45,489 nt of DNA, taken from contig QCIL01000011.1 in assembly GCA_003216725.1 (NCBI GenBank), positions 1-45,489 of the forward strand, read 5' to 3'. The stretch comes from Prochlorococcus sp. AG-402-L18 (GTDB lineage Bacteria; Cyanobacteriota; Cyanobacteriia; PCC-6307; Cyanobiaceae). Of the stretch, positions 1-9,672 are shown piece after piece. Position 1 is the first letter of the stretch. Each line of letters starts with the position of its first letter. Under the pieces are notes generated by a model, which had not been told where the DNA came from, ran no database searches, and saw only the letters and a program-made list of their open reading frames with translations. The position numbers and the translations under genes were made by a program.

Positions 1-484
1 GAACTACGGAGGAATTATGTGGATAATTTCATGCACTGCAGCATTATTTTTACCCTCATTAACTAAAGTTTCGGAATTAGGAGATGGATTTTTTTTAAAT
101 TTGAATAATTTTATTTTATTTATAATTTTAATTTGCATCATATGTCTAATTGGAATAGGTGCATCAACTGCTTACCTAATACCATGGTCACTTCTCCCAG
201 ATGCCATAGATGAAGATCCAGAGAAACCAGCAGGGCTTTACACTGCTTGGATGGTGCTCATTCAAAAAATTGGTATTGGCCTAAGTGTTCAAATATTAGG
301 AATTTTATTGTACCTTTCTGGTTATCAATCATGTTTTGTGGAAAACAATAGCTTAAATATCATCGAACAATCATCACTAGCTCAATTAACGATCAGACTA
401 TGCATTGGTTTTATACCCTCTTTGTTGGTAATAATTGGTCTACTAATAATGAAAAAATGGGATCAAAAATTAATTACTAATTAA
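1..484 (+). CDS. GPH/MFS-type sugar:cation symporter, C-terminal part
   Basis: Partial gene: the frame is open from base 2 and runs off the left edge, so the ATG at 17 is internal. About 160 residues remain, with roughly four hydrophobic segments and a cytoplasmic-loop motif LLPDAIDEDPEKPAG typical of glycoside-pentoside-hexuronide (MelB-like) MFS transporters. It is expected in the inner membrane; the substrate cannot be read from the sequence. It is followed after 9 bases by an MlaE-type permease on the same strand, suggesting co-transcription. Family assignment is fairly confident, specificity unknown. Confidence 0.75.
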   Translation, partial: NYGGIMWIISCTAALFLPSLTKVSELGDGFFLNLNNFILFIILICIICLIGIGASTAYLIPWSLLPDAIDEDPEKPAGLYTAWMVLIQKIGIGLSVQILGILLYLSGYQSCFVENNSLNIIEQSSLAQLTIRLCIGFIPSLLVIIGLLIMKKWDQKLITN

Positions 485-493
485 TATAGAATA

Positions 494-1249
494 ATGTACT
501 ACCCAAAATTTTTTAAACGACTATTGAGCAGCCTAATCATTGGTGGGCAGGCAATTAATTTTATTTTCAAAGGGAAAATTTCCAGGAATGATCTTTTTGA
601 GCAACTTTTGGAATCTGGTCCAGGAAGCTTATTAATTGTTTTAATTACAGGCATTGCTGCTGGCACAGTTTTTAATATTCAAGTTGCCTCCCAACTCACA
701 AGTATGGGGGTTTCAAGCGAAATAGGCGGGTTACTAGCTGTAGGTATGGCAAGAGAGATGGCTCCCTTACTCACTGCTACATTAATGACTGGTAAAGTTG
801 CAACTGCCTATGCTGCTCAACTAGGTACTATGAAAGTTACAGAACAAATTGAGGCTATAACAATGTTAAGAACTGAACCTATTCAATATTTAGTAGTACC
901 AAGATTACTTTCTATGGTAATAATGTCGCCAATACAATGCCTTTTATTTTTATCAGTAGCTTTATGGAGTGGACAAATATGGAGCACAGTATTTTATAAA
1001 GTTCCTCCAATAGTTTTTTGGACATCTGTAAGGTCAGGGAATGTCAGTTTAAGCAATTCGGATTTGACTTCTATGTTAATAAAATCTGTAGTTTTCGGAT
1101 TACTTATTTCGATTATTGCTTGTGGATATGGACTCTCCACTAAAGGAGGGCCAAAAGAAGTTGGAACAAGTACAACAGGTGCCGTTGTAATGACCCTTGT
1201 TACTGTATCTTTAATGGATGTAGTTCTAACACAACTCTTATTTGGATAA
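494..1249 (+). CDS. MlaE/YrbE-family ABC transporter permease
   Basis: A 251-residue membrane protein of the MlaE (DUF140, TGD1-like) family, the permease of phospholipid-transport ABC systems that move lipids between membranes. Diagnostic features are the hydrophobic block around residues 45-70, the conserved stretch GGLLAVGMAREMAPLLTATL and the EQIEAITMLRTEPIQYLVVPR coupling region near the middle, then three further hydrophobic segments. ATG start at 494, close to the preceding stop. No ATPase or MCE substrate-binding gene is in the window, so the partners must be encoded elsewhere. The downstream DUF3119, DUF3086 and plsY genes on the same strand fit a lipid/envelope context. Confidence 0.88.
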   Translation: MYYPKFFKRLLSSLIIGGQAINFIFKGKISRNDLFEQLLESGPGSLLIVLITGIAAGTVFNIQVASQLTSMGVSSEIGGLLAVGMAREMAPLLTATLMTGKVATAYAAQLGTMKVTEQIEAITMLRTEPIQYLVVPRLLSMVIMSPIQCLLFLSVALWSGQIWSTVFYKVPPIVFWTSVRSGNVSLSNSDLTSMLIKSVVFGLLISIIACGYGLSTKGGPKEVGTSTTGAVVMTLVTVSLMDVVLTQLLFG

Positions 1250-1253
1250 ATCT

Positions 1254-1658
1254 ATGTTTAAAATTAAATCAAAAGTACAAGAACCAGTAACAATATCTCC
1301 TTCATTTCAATTGCCAATTATTCTTATAATCTTAAGTTTTATGCTTTTATTTCTGAATATTGGATATTGGCCTACAATAGTTTTTGCTTCTTTTAGCTTT
1401 TTTTTATTAATTCAATCATTTACTTTAAGAATAAAAATAACAAATGAGGCCTTTATTGTTTTACAACTAGGTAAAGAGATTAGAACTTTTCCATTCAAAA
1501 ACTGGATTTCATGGAAATTCTTTTTTCCAATAATTCCAGGTATTTTTTATTTCAGAGAAAAGTCTAGTCCCCATTTACTACCAATATTATTTAATCCAAA
1601 GCAACTTAAAGATGAACTTATAAAAAAAGTTGAATCTATGGAAATTACAAATTCCTAA
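1254..1658 (+). CDS. DUF3119 family membrane protein
   Basis: About 134 residues with two adjacent hydrophobic segments near the N terminus (residues about 20-60 from the ATG) followed by a soluble domain with the pattern RIKITNEAFIVLQLGKEIRTFPF and WISWKFFFPIIPGIFYFRE, as in the cyanobacterial and plastid DUF3119 family of unknown function. I prefer the ATG at 1254; a TTG at 1242 in the same frame would overlap the upstream permease by 8 bases. It sits between the MlaE-type permease and DUF3086 on the same strand, so it is probably part of that operon. No function can be assigned. Confidence 0.75.
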   Translation: MFKIKSKVQEPVTISPSFQLPIILIILSFMLLFLNIGYWPTIVFASFSFFLLIQSFTLRIKITNEAFIVLQLGKEIRTFPFKNWISWKFFFPIIPGIFYFREKSSPHLLPILFNPKQLKDELIKKVESMEITNS

Positions 1659-1687
1659 AATTTTGACAAAACACACAAATTATAAAA

Positions 1688-2701
1688 ATGAAAAATACAG
1701 AAATTTCAAATAATAATAATCCTGAAAAGGAATTAATTTTAGATCAAACAATCACTAATGTGCAAAAACCGGAAAATAGCAAAAAAAATACTACTCAAAA
1801 TAAAAAAGTAACTGCAAATAATAAAAAATTAATCAAATCTTTAGATGAATTATCTAATGAAATTTTAAGCGATCTAATATCAAAAAAAGACTGTTTAATA
1901 AAAGAAATAAAAAACTTGGAAACAAAAAAAAATGAATTGAATAGTGATATTGAGTCAAATTTCAAAGGACAATCAGATAATATCGCAAAAAGAGTAAAAG
2001 GTTTTCAAGAGTATTTAACTGGTGCTTTACAGAATCTTTCACAAAATGTAGAAAAACTTGAATTAGTTTCTCAGCCGATAATAGTAAAGCCATCTCCTCT
2101 TGATGAAAAACAGAAAATCTCAAGCAAACCTGAAGTAGTAAACGTCCCTGCACTTTCTGAAACATTTAAACCAGATGAACAAATCATAAGAAGCTGTTTC
2201 TCAACTTTCAAGGATCAACCTGATTTTTATGCTGAGCCTTGGAAATTAAGACGAAGTCTTGATTCATTAGATATTGAATTAATGGATGACTGGTTTTTTA
2301 ATATGGGAGGGAGAGGTTCTTTAGAAAGCAGAGGTTCGAGACAAAAAAATGCTTTAATATCAGCAGGTTTAATAGCAATTCTTGGAGAGCTTTATGGAGA
2401 CCAATTCCAAACTCTCATCTTAGCTTCACAACCAGAAAGACTAGGAGAATGGAGGAGAATCTTACAAGATTCTCTTGGTCTTACAAGAGATGATTTTGGA
2501 CCTAATAGTGGAATTGTTCTTTTTGAAAGACCTGAAGGTGTCATTGAGAGAGCTGACAGACTAGAGTCTAACGAAGAATTACCATTTATAATTGTTGACG
2601 CTGCTGAAACATCTGTTGAAATTCCAATCCTTCAATTCCCGTTATGGCTTGCATTCGCTGGCTCTAATAATGAAATTTACGATGATTTAGAACTCAATTA
2701 A
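1688..2701 (+). CDS. DUF3086 domain protein with N-terminal coiled coil
   Basis: 337 residues. The first 45 are low-complexity and rich in N, K and T; residues about 48-130 are a probable coiled coil ([19 protein letters not shown] region). The conserved C-terminal DUF3086 domain, from about residue 165, includes [20 protein letters not shown] and the [21 protein letters not shown] block. The family is restricted to cyanobacteria and has no established function. No signal peptide or membrane segment is seen, so it is probably cytoplasmic. ATG start; plsY follows after 5 bases, indicating one transcription unit. Confidence 0.8.
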   Translation: MKNTEISNNNNPEKELILDQTITNVQKPENSKKNTTQNKKVTANNKKLIKSLDELSNEILSDLISKKDCLIKEIKNLETKKNELNSDIESNFKGQSDNIAKRVKGFQEYLTGALQNLSQNVEKLELVSQPIIVKPSPLDEKQKISSKPEVVNVPALSETFKPDEQIIRSCFSTFKDQPDFYAEPWKLRRSLDSLDIELMDDWFFNMGGRGSLESRGSRQKNALISAGLIAILGELYGDQFQTLILASQPERLGEWRRILQDSLGLTRDDFGPNSGIVLFERPEGVIERADRLESNEELPFIIVDAAETSVEIPILQFPLWLAFAGSNNEIYDDLELN

Positions 2702-2706
2702 CTAGT

Positions 2707-3300
2707 ATGAATACTTCTATAATTTTAATTAGTTACCTTTTAGGATCATTCCCCACAGGTTTTTTGATTGGGAAAAATCTTAAAAATATAGATCTAAGAC
2801 TAGTAGGCTCTGGATCTACAGGTGCAACAAATGTCTTAAGAAATGTAGGGAAATGGCCAGCACTTTTCGTTTTTATCATTGACGTAGGGAAAGGTCTTAT
2901 TGCAGTAAAGATTGCTCAATACTATTCTGATCAAAACTTAATGGAAATCCTAGCAGGGGTATCAGCCATCTCAGGGCATTTATGGCCAATATGGTTAAAG
3001 GGGAAAGGAGGTAAAGCTGTTGCAACTGGGTTAGGTATGTTTTTAGCTCTTTCTTGGAAAGTTGGATTAGCATCTCTGGGTATTTTTTTAATAGTCTTGG
3101 CAAAATCTAAATTTGTATCTTTGTCTAGTATTTCAGCAGCAACCTTTTTACCTATTCTTATGTTTCTTTACCTCGGAAATTTTATGCATTCATACTTTTT
3201 TATCAGTTTGGTTGTTTCATTATTAGTTATCTGGAAACATAGAACTAATATCAATAGATTGATTAAGGGAAAGGAATCTAGGATTAATCAGAAGCAATAG
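2707..3300 (+). CDS. plsY: Glycerol-3-phosphate acyltransferase PlsY
   Basis: 197 residues, full length for PlsY, the membrane enzyme that transfers an acyl group from acyl-phosphate to glycerol-3-phosphate in the first step of phospholipid synthesis. It has the family motifs [13 protein letters not shown] near the N terminus, [15 protein letters not shown] (residues about 35-50), and the [21 protein letters not shown] loop near residue 90, with about five hydrophobic segments. ATG start 5 bases after DUF3086. Its last 17 bases overlap the convergent pyrF gene. Confidence 0.95.
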   Translation: MNTSIILISYLLGSFPTGFLIGKNLKNIDLRLVGSGSTGATNVLRNVGKWPALFVFIIDVGKGLIAVKIAQYYSDQNLMEILAGVSAISGHLWPIWLKGKGGKAVATGLGMFLALSWKVGLASLGIFLIVLAKSKFVSLSSISAATFLPILMFLYLGNFMHSYFFISLVVSLLVIWKHRTNINRLIKGKESRINQKQ

Positions 3301-4009
3301 ATTTACATATATCATTGAAAGTCTTATTAGGATTTGTTGCTTTTGATATTGTTCTACCAACAACTAATTTTGAAGCCCCATTTTTTAAGGCTTGAGATGG
3401 GGTCATAATTCTATTTTGATCATCTTTATTTTCAATCTTTGTCCTGATACCAGGTGTAATTAATTCGAAATTATATTTATAAATCGATCTCAACTTTTTT
3501 ACTTCCCAAGGGGAACAGACACATCCATCTAATCCAGCCTCAAAAGACAACTTTGCGAGTCGAAGGACATTCTCCTCAATTGAAGTATTCCTATCAAGAT
3601 CATTTTGATAATCTTCGAGAGAAAAACTTGTTAGTACCGTTATTCCAATAACTGATGGGGGATTTAAATTAACTCTTTTTGCCCCCTCTAAAGATGCTTT
3701 TTTTGTCTCCCTAAGAGCTTTTAAACCTGCTGAAGCATGTACAGAAATTATATCTACCCCTAATTTGGAAACTTGATAACAAGCTGAACTCATCGTATTT
3801 GGAATATCATGAAACTTTAAATCTAAAAAAATTTTCTTATTTAAACCTTTCAATATTTCAATAACGCCTGGACCCTCTCTAACAAAAAGTTCTAAGCCAA
3901 CTTTAACCCATTTAATATTTGGGCAATTTTCTAAAAGCGATTTTGCTTCAATTATATTTAACCCATCAATTGCTAATATAATTTTATCTTCTGAATAAGA
4001 TCTGTTCAT
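3284..4009 (-). CDS. pyrF: Orotidine 5'-phosphate decarboxylase
   Basis: 241 residues. It catalyses the last step of UMP synthesis, orotidine monophosphate to UMP. The beta-barrel motifs are clear: ILAIDGLN at the N terminus, WVKVGLELF, the catalytic [12 protein letters not shown] (the DxKxxD triad) and the phosphate-binding [14 protein letters not shown] near the C terminus. ATG start at 4009, 6 bases after the tyrS stop, so it is probably co-transcribed with tyrS. Its 3' end overlaps convergent plsY by 17 bases. Confidence 0.96.
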   Translation of the reverse strand: MNRSYSEDKIILAIDGLNIIEAKSLLENCPNIKWVKVGLELFVREGPGVIEILKGLNKKIFLDLKFHDIPNTMSSACYQVSKLGVDIISVHASAGLKALRETKKASLEGAKRVNLNPPSVIGITVLTSFSLEDYQNDLDRNTSIEENVLRLAKLSFEAGLDGCVCSPWEVKKLRSIYKYNFELITPGIRTKIENKDDQNRIMTPSQALKNGASKLVVGRTISKATNPNKTFNDICKSIASD

Positions 4010-4015
4010 ATATCT

Positions 4016-5254
4016 TCAGTTCTCAAATCTTTTTGTTATTTTTTTTCCAATTTGCAAAATTTTACCAACTAAATCTTGCTTTGAATTAAATACCATATCC
4101 GGTTCTATTACTTTCTCACTATCAATTTTCACACCTCCCCCTTTAATTAACCTCTTTGATTCACTACTAGATTTAAACAAATTCAATGCACTTAAAAGAT
4201 AAAAAAATTTCACAGGGAACCTTATCTCCTTTAATGAAATTTCAGGAATATCCTCTACCTTTTCTTTGAGGCCAAGGAATAGTTTTTCACAATTAGATTG
4301 TGCTTTTAAGGCTTCTTCTTTACCATGAAATAAAGAGGTGACTTCAAAAGCCATGCGTCTTTGCAAATCTCGTGGACTTTTTTCTTTAATAAGATCTAAA
4401 TCTAATTCTGTAAGTAATTCAAAGTAAGAAGGGATCAAATTATCAGGAACTTTTTCTAATTTTGAATACATTGAAAGAGGATCTTCACTTAAACCTATAG
4501 TATTAGACTCAGATTTGCTCATCTTCTTAATTCCATCTAAACCTGTAAGGATTGGAAGCAATATTCCATATTGAGGTTTTTGCTTGAAGTATCTTTGAAG
4601 ATCTCTACCTATTGCAATATTAAATTTTTGATCTGTACCTCCAAGTTCAATATCTGAATTTACTGCTACAGAATCGTAACCTTGCAGTAGAGGATATAAA
4701 AACTCATGCAAAGCAATTGGAATTTGAGAATTATATCTTTTATTGAAGTCCTCTTTAGATAGCATTTGACTAACTGTTGAGCTACCCATTAACTCAATAA
4801 TTGAGTTAAGATCAAGTCCTTTTAACCATTCACTATTATATCTAATCTCTATCTTATCCTTTGAATCAAAATCTAAAATTGACTCATTAGAAGGTTTCCC
4901 AAAACCTAGTTGAGTTAAGTATGTTTTTGCATTTTCTTTAACTTGTTGTTCTGATAACTGTATTCTTGTTTTATTTTTGCCAGTCGGATCACCTATTTGC
5001 GCAGTAAAATCTCCAATAATTAAAACTGCTGTATGACCATTATCTTGAAATGCCCTAAGCTTTTTAAACAAAATACTATGACCAAGATGAATATCTGTCC
5101 CTGTTGGATCTATACCAAGTTTAACCCTTAATTTCTTACTGTTTTTATAAGCATTATTAATACAGTCAGAAAGGGTTTTATCAGAATTCTGTGTTGGAAA
5201 GCATTCTTCAATTCCTCTATTAAGCCATTTTGGCAACATTGGTATTTCGAACAT
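4016..5254 (-). CDS. tyrS: Tyrosyl-tRNA synthetase
   Basis: 412 residues, a class I synthetase charging tRNA-Tyr. The HIGH-like signature is HLGHS (about residue 57), the tyrosine/ATP pocket is seen around [21 protein letters not shown], and the KMSKS loop is intact ([10 protein letters not shown]). The C terminus holds an S4-type RNA-binding domain ([15 protein letters not shown]). It is the longer bacterial TyrRS type. The start is ATG at 5254; a second in-frame ATG five codons later (MLPKW) is also possible. It lies between the DUF1825 gene and pyrF on the same strand. Confidence 0.96.
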   Translation of the reverse strand: MFEIPMLPKWLNRGIEECFPTQNSDKTLSDCINNAYKNSKKLRVKLGIDPTGTDIHLGHSILFKKLRAFQDNGHTAVLIIGDFTAQIGDPTGKNKTRIQLSEQQVKENAKTYLTQLGFGKPSNESILDFDSKDKIEIRYNSEWLKGLDLNSIIELMGSSTVSQMLSKEDFNKRYNSQIPIALHEFLYPLLQGYDSVAVNSDIELGGTDQKFNIAIGRDLQRYFKQKPQYGILLPILTGLDGIKKMSKSESNTIGLSEDPLSMYSKLEKVPDNLIPSYFELLTELDLDLIKEKSPRDLQRRMAFEVTSLFHGKEEALKAQSNCEKLFLGLKEKVEDIPEISLKEIRFPVKFFYLLSALNLFKSSSESKRLIKGGGVKIDSEKVIEPDMVFNSKQDLVGKILQIGKKITKRFEN

Positions 5255-5273
5255 ATAGTTGTAAATCTAAAAT

Positions 5274-5598
5274 TCAGGAGGTTTTATCAAGTTCATCTTT
5301 CATTCTTATCAATGTTTTATTCATTTGATCGAACATTTGATCAGGGGTAATCCCAAATTGGCTTAGTTGTGTTTTTAATTGTTCCACAGTCATTTTTGCT
5401 TGAAAATCCTCTGATAATTCAAATCTCTTCATAAAAACTTTATAACGATCCATAAGGGACTCCATTTTTTTTATAAACATTTTTTTTCCCTTCTCTATCA
5501 AACTTTCCATAATCAGAACCAATTTTCATGAGTTCTTGATAGTCTGTAAAAAGCTTTTTAGCTTCTTCTTGTACAATGTCAGATTCAAAAAAACCCAT
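5274..5598 (-). pseudogene. DUF1825 family protein, frameshifted in a poly-A run
   Basis: DUF1825 is a small cyanobacterial family of about 108 residues with unknown function. Reading from ATG at 5598 gives MGFFESDIVQEEAKKLF and onward to GKFDREGKK in one frame. The rest, from MFIKKMESLMDRYKVF to the end at 5274, is in the next frame. The junction is a run of eight A on the coding strand (5480-5487); seven would restore one 107-residue protein, and the total length of 325 bases is exactly one base too many. As written, translation ends after about 52 residues. It may be a real mutation, a slippage-tolerant gene or a sequencing error. The TTG at 5522 for an 82-residue protein is not a convincing start. 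Confidence 0.8.
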
Positions 5599-5748
5599 TT
5601 TTTATTTTTGATCTTCGCAAAAAGAGTTCTATTCCAAGATAACAAGAATCTTTTAAATTGATCAGAACATTAATAAAATTTTAGTTTATAAATAATTCTC
5701 AAAATTTTATTTATAAATAATTAAAATAAATTTAAATGAAAAATAATC

Positions 5749-6363
5749 TTGAAAAATAACGGTATAAAAATTGTTTCAAAAAAATCTAGACAAACTGAAT
5801 TATTTGATTTAAAAACAAATACTTCAAATTACTCGCCACATATGAACAATCTAAAAATCAAAAGTAAAACTTTATTGACATGGAGAAATAAAATTTATGA
5901 ATATCAATCAAAAATTGTAGAGGAGAAAACAAGTCCAGTTTCTCAAAAAACAATTCTTCCTATTACTGATAGTTTTGATAATAAAAATATTGATCCATTC
6001 TCATTGCAGCCTTTATCATTAAATTTTTGGAGGTCCAATAAGTATGTGCACAATGGTCCCGCCATCTATTTCGTTATTGACAATATGGTAAGTTCTAAGA
6101 TAATCCTTTATATTGGAGAGACTTATTCTGCGAATAAAAGATGGAAGGGGGAGCATGATTGCAAAAATTACCTCACAAATTACAAAGAATCCCTAGCCTC
6201 TAATAATCTCTCAAGTCACCAAGATATACGTTTTTTTTTAGATGTTCCCAAAGAAGTAAAATTGAGGCGTAAATTAGAACAAAAACTAATTAATCTTTGG
6301 TTACCTCCATTTAATAAAGAAACAAAAGATAGGTGGTTAACTACTTTCACAAACAACCAATAG
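5749..6363 (+). CDS. GIY-YIG nuclease-domain protein
   Basis: 204 residues. The central part (about 100-180) carries a GIY-YIG nuclease fold: [21 protein letters not shown] followed by the expected arginine in the [10 protein letters not shown] stretch, and a later EQKLI glutamate. The first 95 residues are a lysine/serine/asparagine-rich leader without recognisable domain. The apparent start is TTG at 5749. An ATG 13 bases upstream opens a 7-codon ORF in another frame whose MKNN residues resemble the proposed start, so a one-base difference would give an ATG start. No partner DNA-modification or repair gene is adjacent. The DNA or RNA substrate is unknown. Confidence 0.7.
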   Translation: MKNNGIKIVSKKSRQTELFDLKTNTSNYSPHMNNLKIKSKTLLTWRNKIYEYQSKIVEEKTSPVSQKTILPITDSFDNKNIDPFSLQPLSLNFWRSNKYVHNGPAIYFVIDNMVSSKIILYIGETYSANKRWKGEHDCKNYLTNYKESLASNNLSSHQDIRFFLDVPKEVKLRRKLEQKLINLWLPPFNKETKDRWLTTFTNNQ

Positions 6364-6385
6364 TAAATTAAATCCCATTTTTAAA

Positions 6386-7870
6386 ATGCATTTTTCCACA
6401 TTCAATAAAAATTTAGAAAGCTGGCAAGGAAATTCATTAATATTAGGACTTGTTGAAGGAGACATTGAAACCCAATTAGAAAAAATTAAATTTGTCATTG
6501 ATCCAAATTTACTTTTAAAAAAAATAATACAAAAAAAATTCAAAGGTGAAAAAGCAAAAACTTTAAGTTTTGAATTCTTAGATCAGAGATTAGAAAACTT
6601 ATCGATTATTGGCCTTGGAAAATTAGAGGATATTAAAAAAAACGATATCATAAATTCCTTGTCAGATATAATAAGAAAGTATGTTGATAAAGATGAAAAA
6701 ATTAGTATTTTATTACCTTGGCAATTAATTAATTCAGAGGAAGAAATTAATCATATTGCAGGCGCAGCAAGATTATCAGTCTATAAAGATAATAGATTTA
6801 ACAGCAAAAGAAATGATGAGGATATTCTTAAAGAAATAGAATTTTTAGATTTAAAGAAATATGAAAAAATCAATTTTAAAGATACAGAATCAATATGTGA
6901 AGGTGTGGAACTAGCAAGACGTCTTGTAGCTGCTCCTCCAAATAGTCTTACCCCTTTAGAAATGTCAATACAAGCCTCTCAAATAGCTAGAGAACATGGT
7001 TTGGAAATTAAAATACTAGATAGAAAAGAATGTGAGGATCTAGGAATGGGAGCATATTTATCAGTAGCAAAAGGTTCTGACTTAGAACCTAAATTCATAC
7101 ACCTTACATTAAGGGCAAAGGAGCCAACTAAAGAAAAAATTGCATTTGTCGGTAAAGGTTTAACCTTTGACTCAGGAGGATACAATTTAAAAGTGGGAGC
7201 CTCCCAAATTGAAATGATGAAATACGATATGGGAGGAAGTGCTGCAGTTTTAGGAGCCGCAAAAGCACTTGGCGCTTTAAAGCCTAAAGGCCTAGAAATT
7301 CATTTTATAGTTGCAGCATGCGAAAATATGATTAACGGATCTGCAGTACATCCTGGAGATGTAGTGACAGCATCAAATGGCAAGACAATTGAAATAAATA
7401 ATACTGATGCAGAAGGAAGACTTACATTAGCGGATGCTTTAACTTATGCATCAAATTTAAAGCCAAACACAATAATTGATCTTGCAACATTAACAGGTGC
7501 GATCGTAGTTGCATTAGGGAATGATGTAGCTGGATTTTGGAGCAATAATATCGATTTAGCAAAAGATTTAAAAAAGGCATCAGCAGAGATGGGAGAAGAA
7601 TTATGGCAAATGCCTTTACAAAAATCTTATAAAGAAGGTTTAAAATCTCATATAGCTGACATTAAGAATACTGGACCAAGAGCAGGTGGTTCAATTACTG
7701 CAGCTTTATTTTTAGAGGAATTTTTTGATAATGAGATTAATTGGGCTCATATTGATATAGCAGGAACTTGTTGGACTGATAAGAATAAAGGAATAAATCC
7801 CTCGGGAGCTACAGGTTTTGGAGTTAAAACTCTAATTCAATTAATTAGAAATAAAGCTAATAATTATTAA
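6386..7870 (+). CDS. pepA: Leucyl aminopeptidase (M17 family)
   Basis: 494 residues, full length for cytosolic M17 leucine aminopeptidase, a hexameric two-metal enzyme that removes N-terminal residues from peptides. The catalytic C-terminal domain has the metal-binding block [16 protein letters not shown], the [13 protein letters not shown] segment, and the signature [18 protein letters not shown] that supplies the D/E ligands and the active-site arginine. The N-terminal half is the weakly conserved regulatory domain. ATG start. It converges with msrA with only 3 bases between the stop codons. Confidence 0.96.
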   Translation: MHFSTFNKNLESWQGNSLILGLVEGDIETQLEKIKFVIDPNLLLKKIIQKKFKGEKAKTLSFEFLDQRLENLSIIGLGKLEDIKKNDIINSLSDIIRKYVDKDEKISILLPWQLINSEEEINHIAGAARLSVYKDNRFNSKRNDEDILKEIEFLDLKKYEKINFKDTESICEGVELARRLVAAPPNSLTPLEMSIQASQIAREHGLEIKILDRKECEDLGMGAYLSVAKGSDLEPKFIHLTLRAKEPTKEKIAFVGKGLTFDSGGYNLKVGASQIEMMKYDMGGSAAVLGAAKALGALKPKGLEIHFIVAACENMINGSAVHPGDVVTASNGKTIEINNTDAEGRLTLADALTYASNLKPNTIIDLATLTGAIVVALGNDVAGFWSNNIDLAKDLKKASAEMGEELWQMPLQKSYKEGLKSHIADIKNTGPRAGGSITAALFLEEFFDNEINWAHIDIAGTCWTDKNKGINPSGATGFGVKTLIQLIRNKANNY

Positions 7871-7873
7871 GTA

Positions 7874-8476
7874 TTATTTAGTCCAAAGATTTATCGATCT
7901 AGCATTATCTCCCCATAATTTATCTAATTTTTGATCCCTCCCACAAGAGAATCTATAGAACTTGTATTTTAGTTCATTTTTATCAGCGAAATCTTGATGA
8001 TAATCTTCGGCTAACCAAAATCTACCTTTTGATTTTAATTCAACTGAAATTTCTTCTAACGGCACTCCTAATTCCTTAGATGCCGATATCAATGCGCCTC
8101 TTGCATCATCCTCTTCCTGATTATTTTTATAAAAAATTACAGGCTTGTATGAATCTCCTCTATCACAAAATTGACCTCCTCCATCAAGAGGATCAACATT
8201 TCTCATATAAATTCTCAATATATCTAAAAAAGTTATTAGGTTTGAATCATATTCAACTAAAACAGCTTCTTGATGTCCATCATGATTTTGGTAAGTAGGT
8301 CTTTGAAGATTTCCTCCAGAATAACCACTTTTTACAGAAATAATCCCATTAACATCCTGTAAATCATGTTCTAAACACCAAAAACATCCACCCGCAAGAA
8401 TTACTTCTTCTGCATAAGTAGTAATGGGGTTTACCAATATCAATGCAGCAATAAATAATGAAAAAAGATAATTCAT
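7874..8476 (-). CDS. msrA: Peptide methionine sulfoxide reductase MsrA, exported
   Basis: 200 residues. It reduces methionine-S-sulfoxide in oxidised proteins. The catalytic motif appears as AGGCFWCLEHDL, followed by the conserved GYSGG, GHQEAV and CDRGDSYKPVIF blocks and a late cysteine (FSCGRD) that may act as resolving residue. Unlike most MsrA proteins it begins with a hydrophobic leader (MNYLFSLFIAALILVNPI) ending near TTYAEE, which looks like a signal peptide, so I infer a periplasmic or lumenal location. It lies just downstream of lpxB on the same strand. Confidence 0.93.
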   Translation of the reverse strand: MNYLFSLFIAALILVNPITTYAEEVILAGGCFWCLEHDLQDVNGIISVKSGYSGGNLQRPTYQNHDGHQEAVLVEYDSNLITFLDILRIYMRNVDPLDGGGQFCDRGDSYKPVIFYKNNQEEDDARGALISASKELGVPLEEISVELKSKGRFWLAEDYHQDFADKNELKYKFYRFSCGRDQKLDKLWGDNARSINLWTK

Positions 8477-8492
8477 AACTTTAGTATAGAAT

Positions 8493-9672
8493 TCAAATTA
8501 TAGAATCAATAATTTCTTTCGCCGCTCTTTCAACTACCCCTTCTTCACCCAATTCTTTTTTTAATAAACTATAACCTTTTTTAATTTTTGTTTTTTCTGA
8601 TATCTGATCAAGAAGTCTGCAAGCTTTATAGAAAATTTTCATATCATCAAAATCTTTCTGGACATACTCAGGAATTATTAACTTCTTTACTAATAAATTA
8701 ACAGGAGAAATAAACCTTACTTTAAAATTTAGAATTTTTTTTTGCTATGAAAGCGGTAACTCTACTAACTCTATATCCTACGATCTGTGGTATTTCATAT
8801 AAAGCTAATTCCATATTTACTGTTCCTGATTTACAAAGAGCTAATTTAGTTAATGAATAAATATAAGGCTTTAATTCTGAATTATCTTGTTGCGAAATAA
8901 CTACACCTTTTATTCCATATTTATTTAAGGCTTTTCTAAATCTTTCTTCAAAAATTTTTCTACAAGATGGAATATAAACAACAAGATTAGGATATTTTTT
9001 CTGTAATCTTCTTGCAGTCTTCATAAAAGTAGGTAATACATACCTTAATTCTTGGTATCTTGATGCAGGCATTAATAACAAGATATATTGATTTGCGCGT
9101 AGTTTAAGAATTTTTCTTGATTCCTTCTTATTAGGAAGTTTTTTAGTCAAGTCAATCATTGGATGACCAACCCAAGAAACATTCCCTCCTCTTTTTTTAT
9201 AAAAACTAGCCTCCTGCTTAAAAATCGCGAATATCTTATCTGAAAAATTTATCAAATCTGTGGTGCTATTATTCCCAACCCTCCAAGCCCACTCTTGAGG
9301 AGCTATATAATAGTAAATAGGAATTTTATAATTTTGAGCCTTTAATTTTCTTCCAATTTTAATATTTGGACCCATATAATCAATTAAAATTAGGCAGCTA
9401 GGTAATAATTTTTTCAGTGATTTATAAAAATTTCTCTGAATTTTAATAGTAGGAATTATTAGCGGCAAAGACTCCCAAATTCCAATTGCACTTATAGAAG
9501 TAGTGTCTTGTAAAATTTTAACTCCCTCTTTTTGCATCTTTTCTCCTCCCAAACCATATATCTCTAAATCAATTGAACGTTTTTTTGCTTCATTAAATAA
9601 TGCATAAGCTAATAGACTTCCATGCAAATCACCTGAAACTTCCCCAGTACTTATGAATATCTTTTTATTCAT
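8493..9672 (-). pseudogene. lpxB: Lipid-A-disaccharide synthase LpxB, frameshifted in a poly-A run
   Basis: LpxB joins UDP-diacylglucosamine and lipid X to form the lipid A disaccharide. The N-terminal 310 residues are normal for the family: FISTGEVSGDLHGSLLAYAL, DYMGPNIKIGRKLK, YYIAPQEWAWR and GHPMIDL. The frame then hits nine A on the coding strand (8735-8743) and stops at 8722. With eight A the frame continues as ILNFKVRFISPVNLLVKKL to a stop at 8493, giving about 392 residues, the normal LpxB length. The extension is clearly the missing C-terminal domain. So there is a one-base insertion, real or artefactual. ATG start, overlapping lpxA by 8 bases. Confidence 0.88.

Noticed and set aside
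5274..5522. An 82-residue protein from TTG at 5522
   Set aside because: Its first residues are out of the DUF1825 frame; the true N terminus lies upstream in another frame from ATG 5598. It is better described as a frameshifted gene.
8722..9672. A naturally short 316-residue LpxB
   Set aside because: The missing C-terminal domain is present immediately downstream in the next frame after an A9 run, so the short form is a frameshift product, not a short family member.
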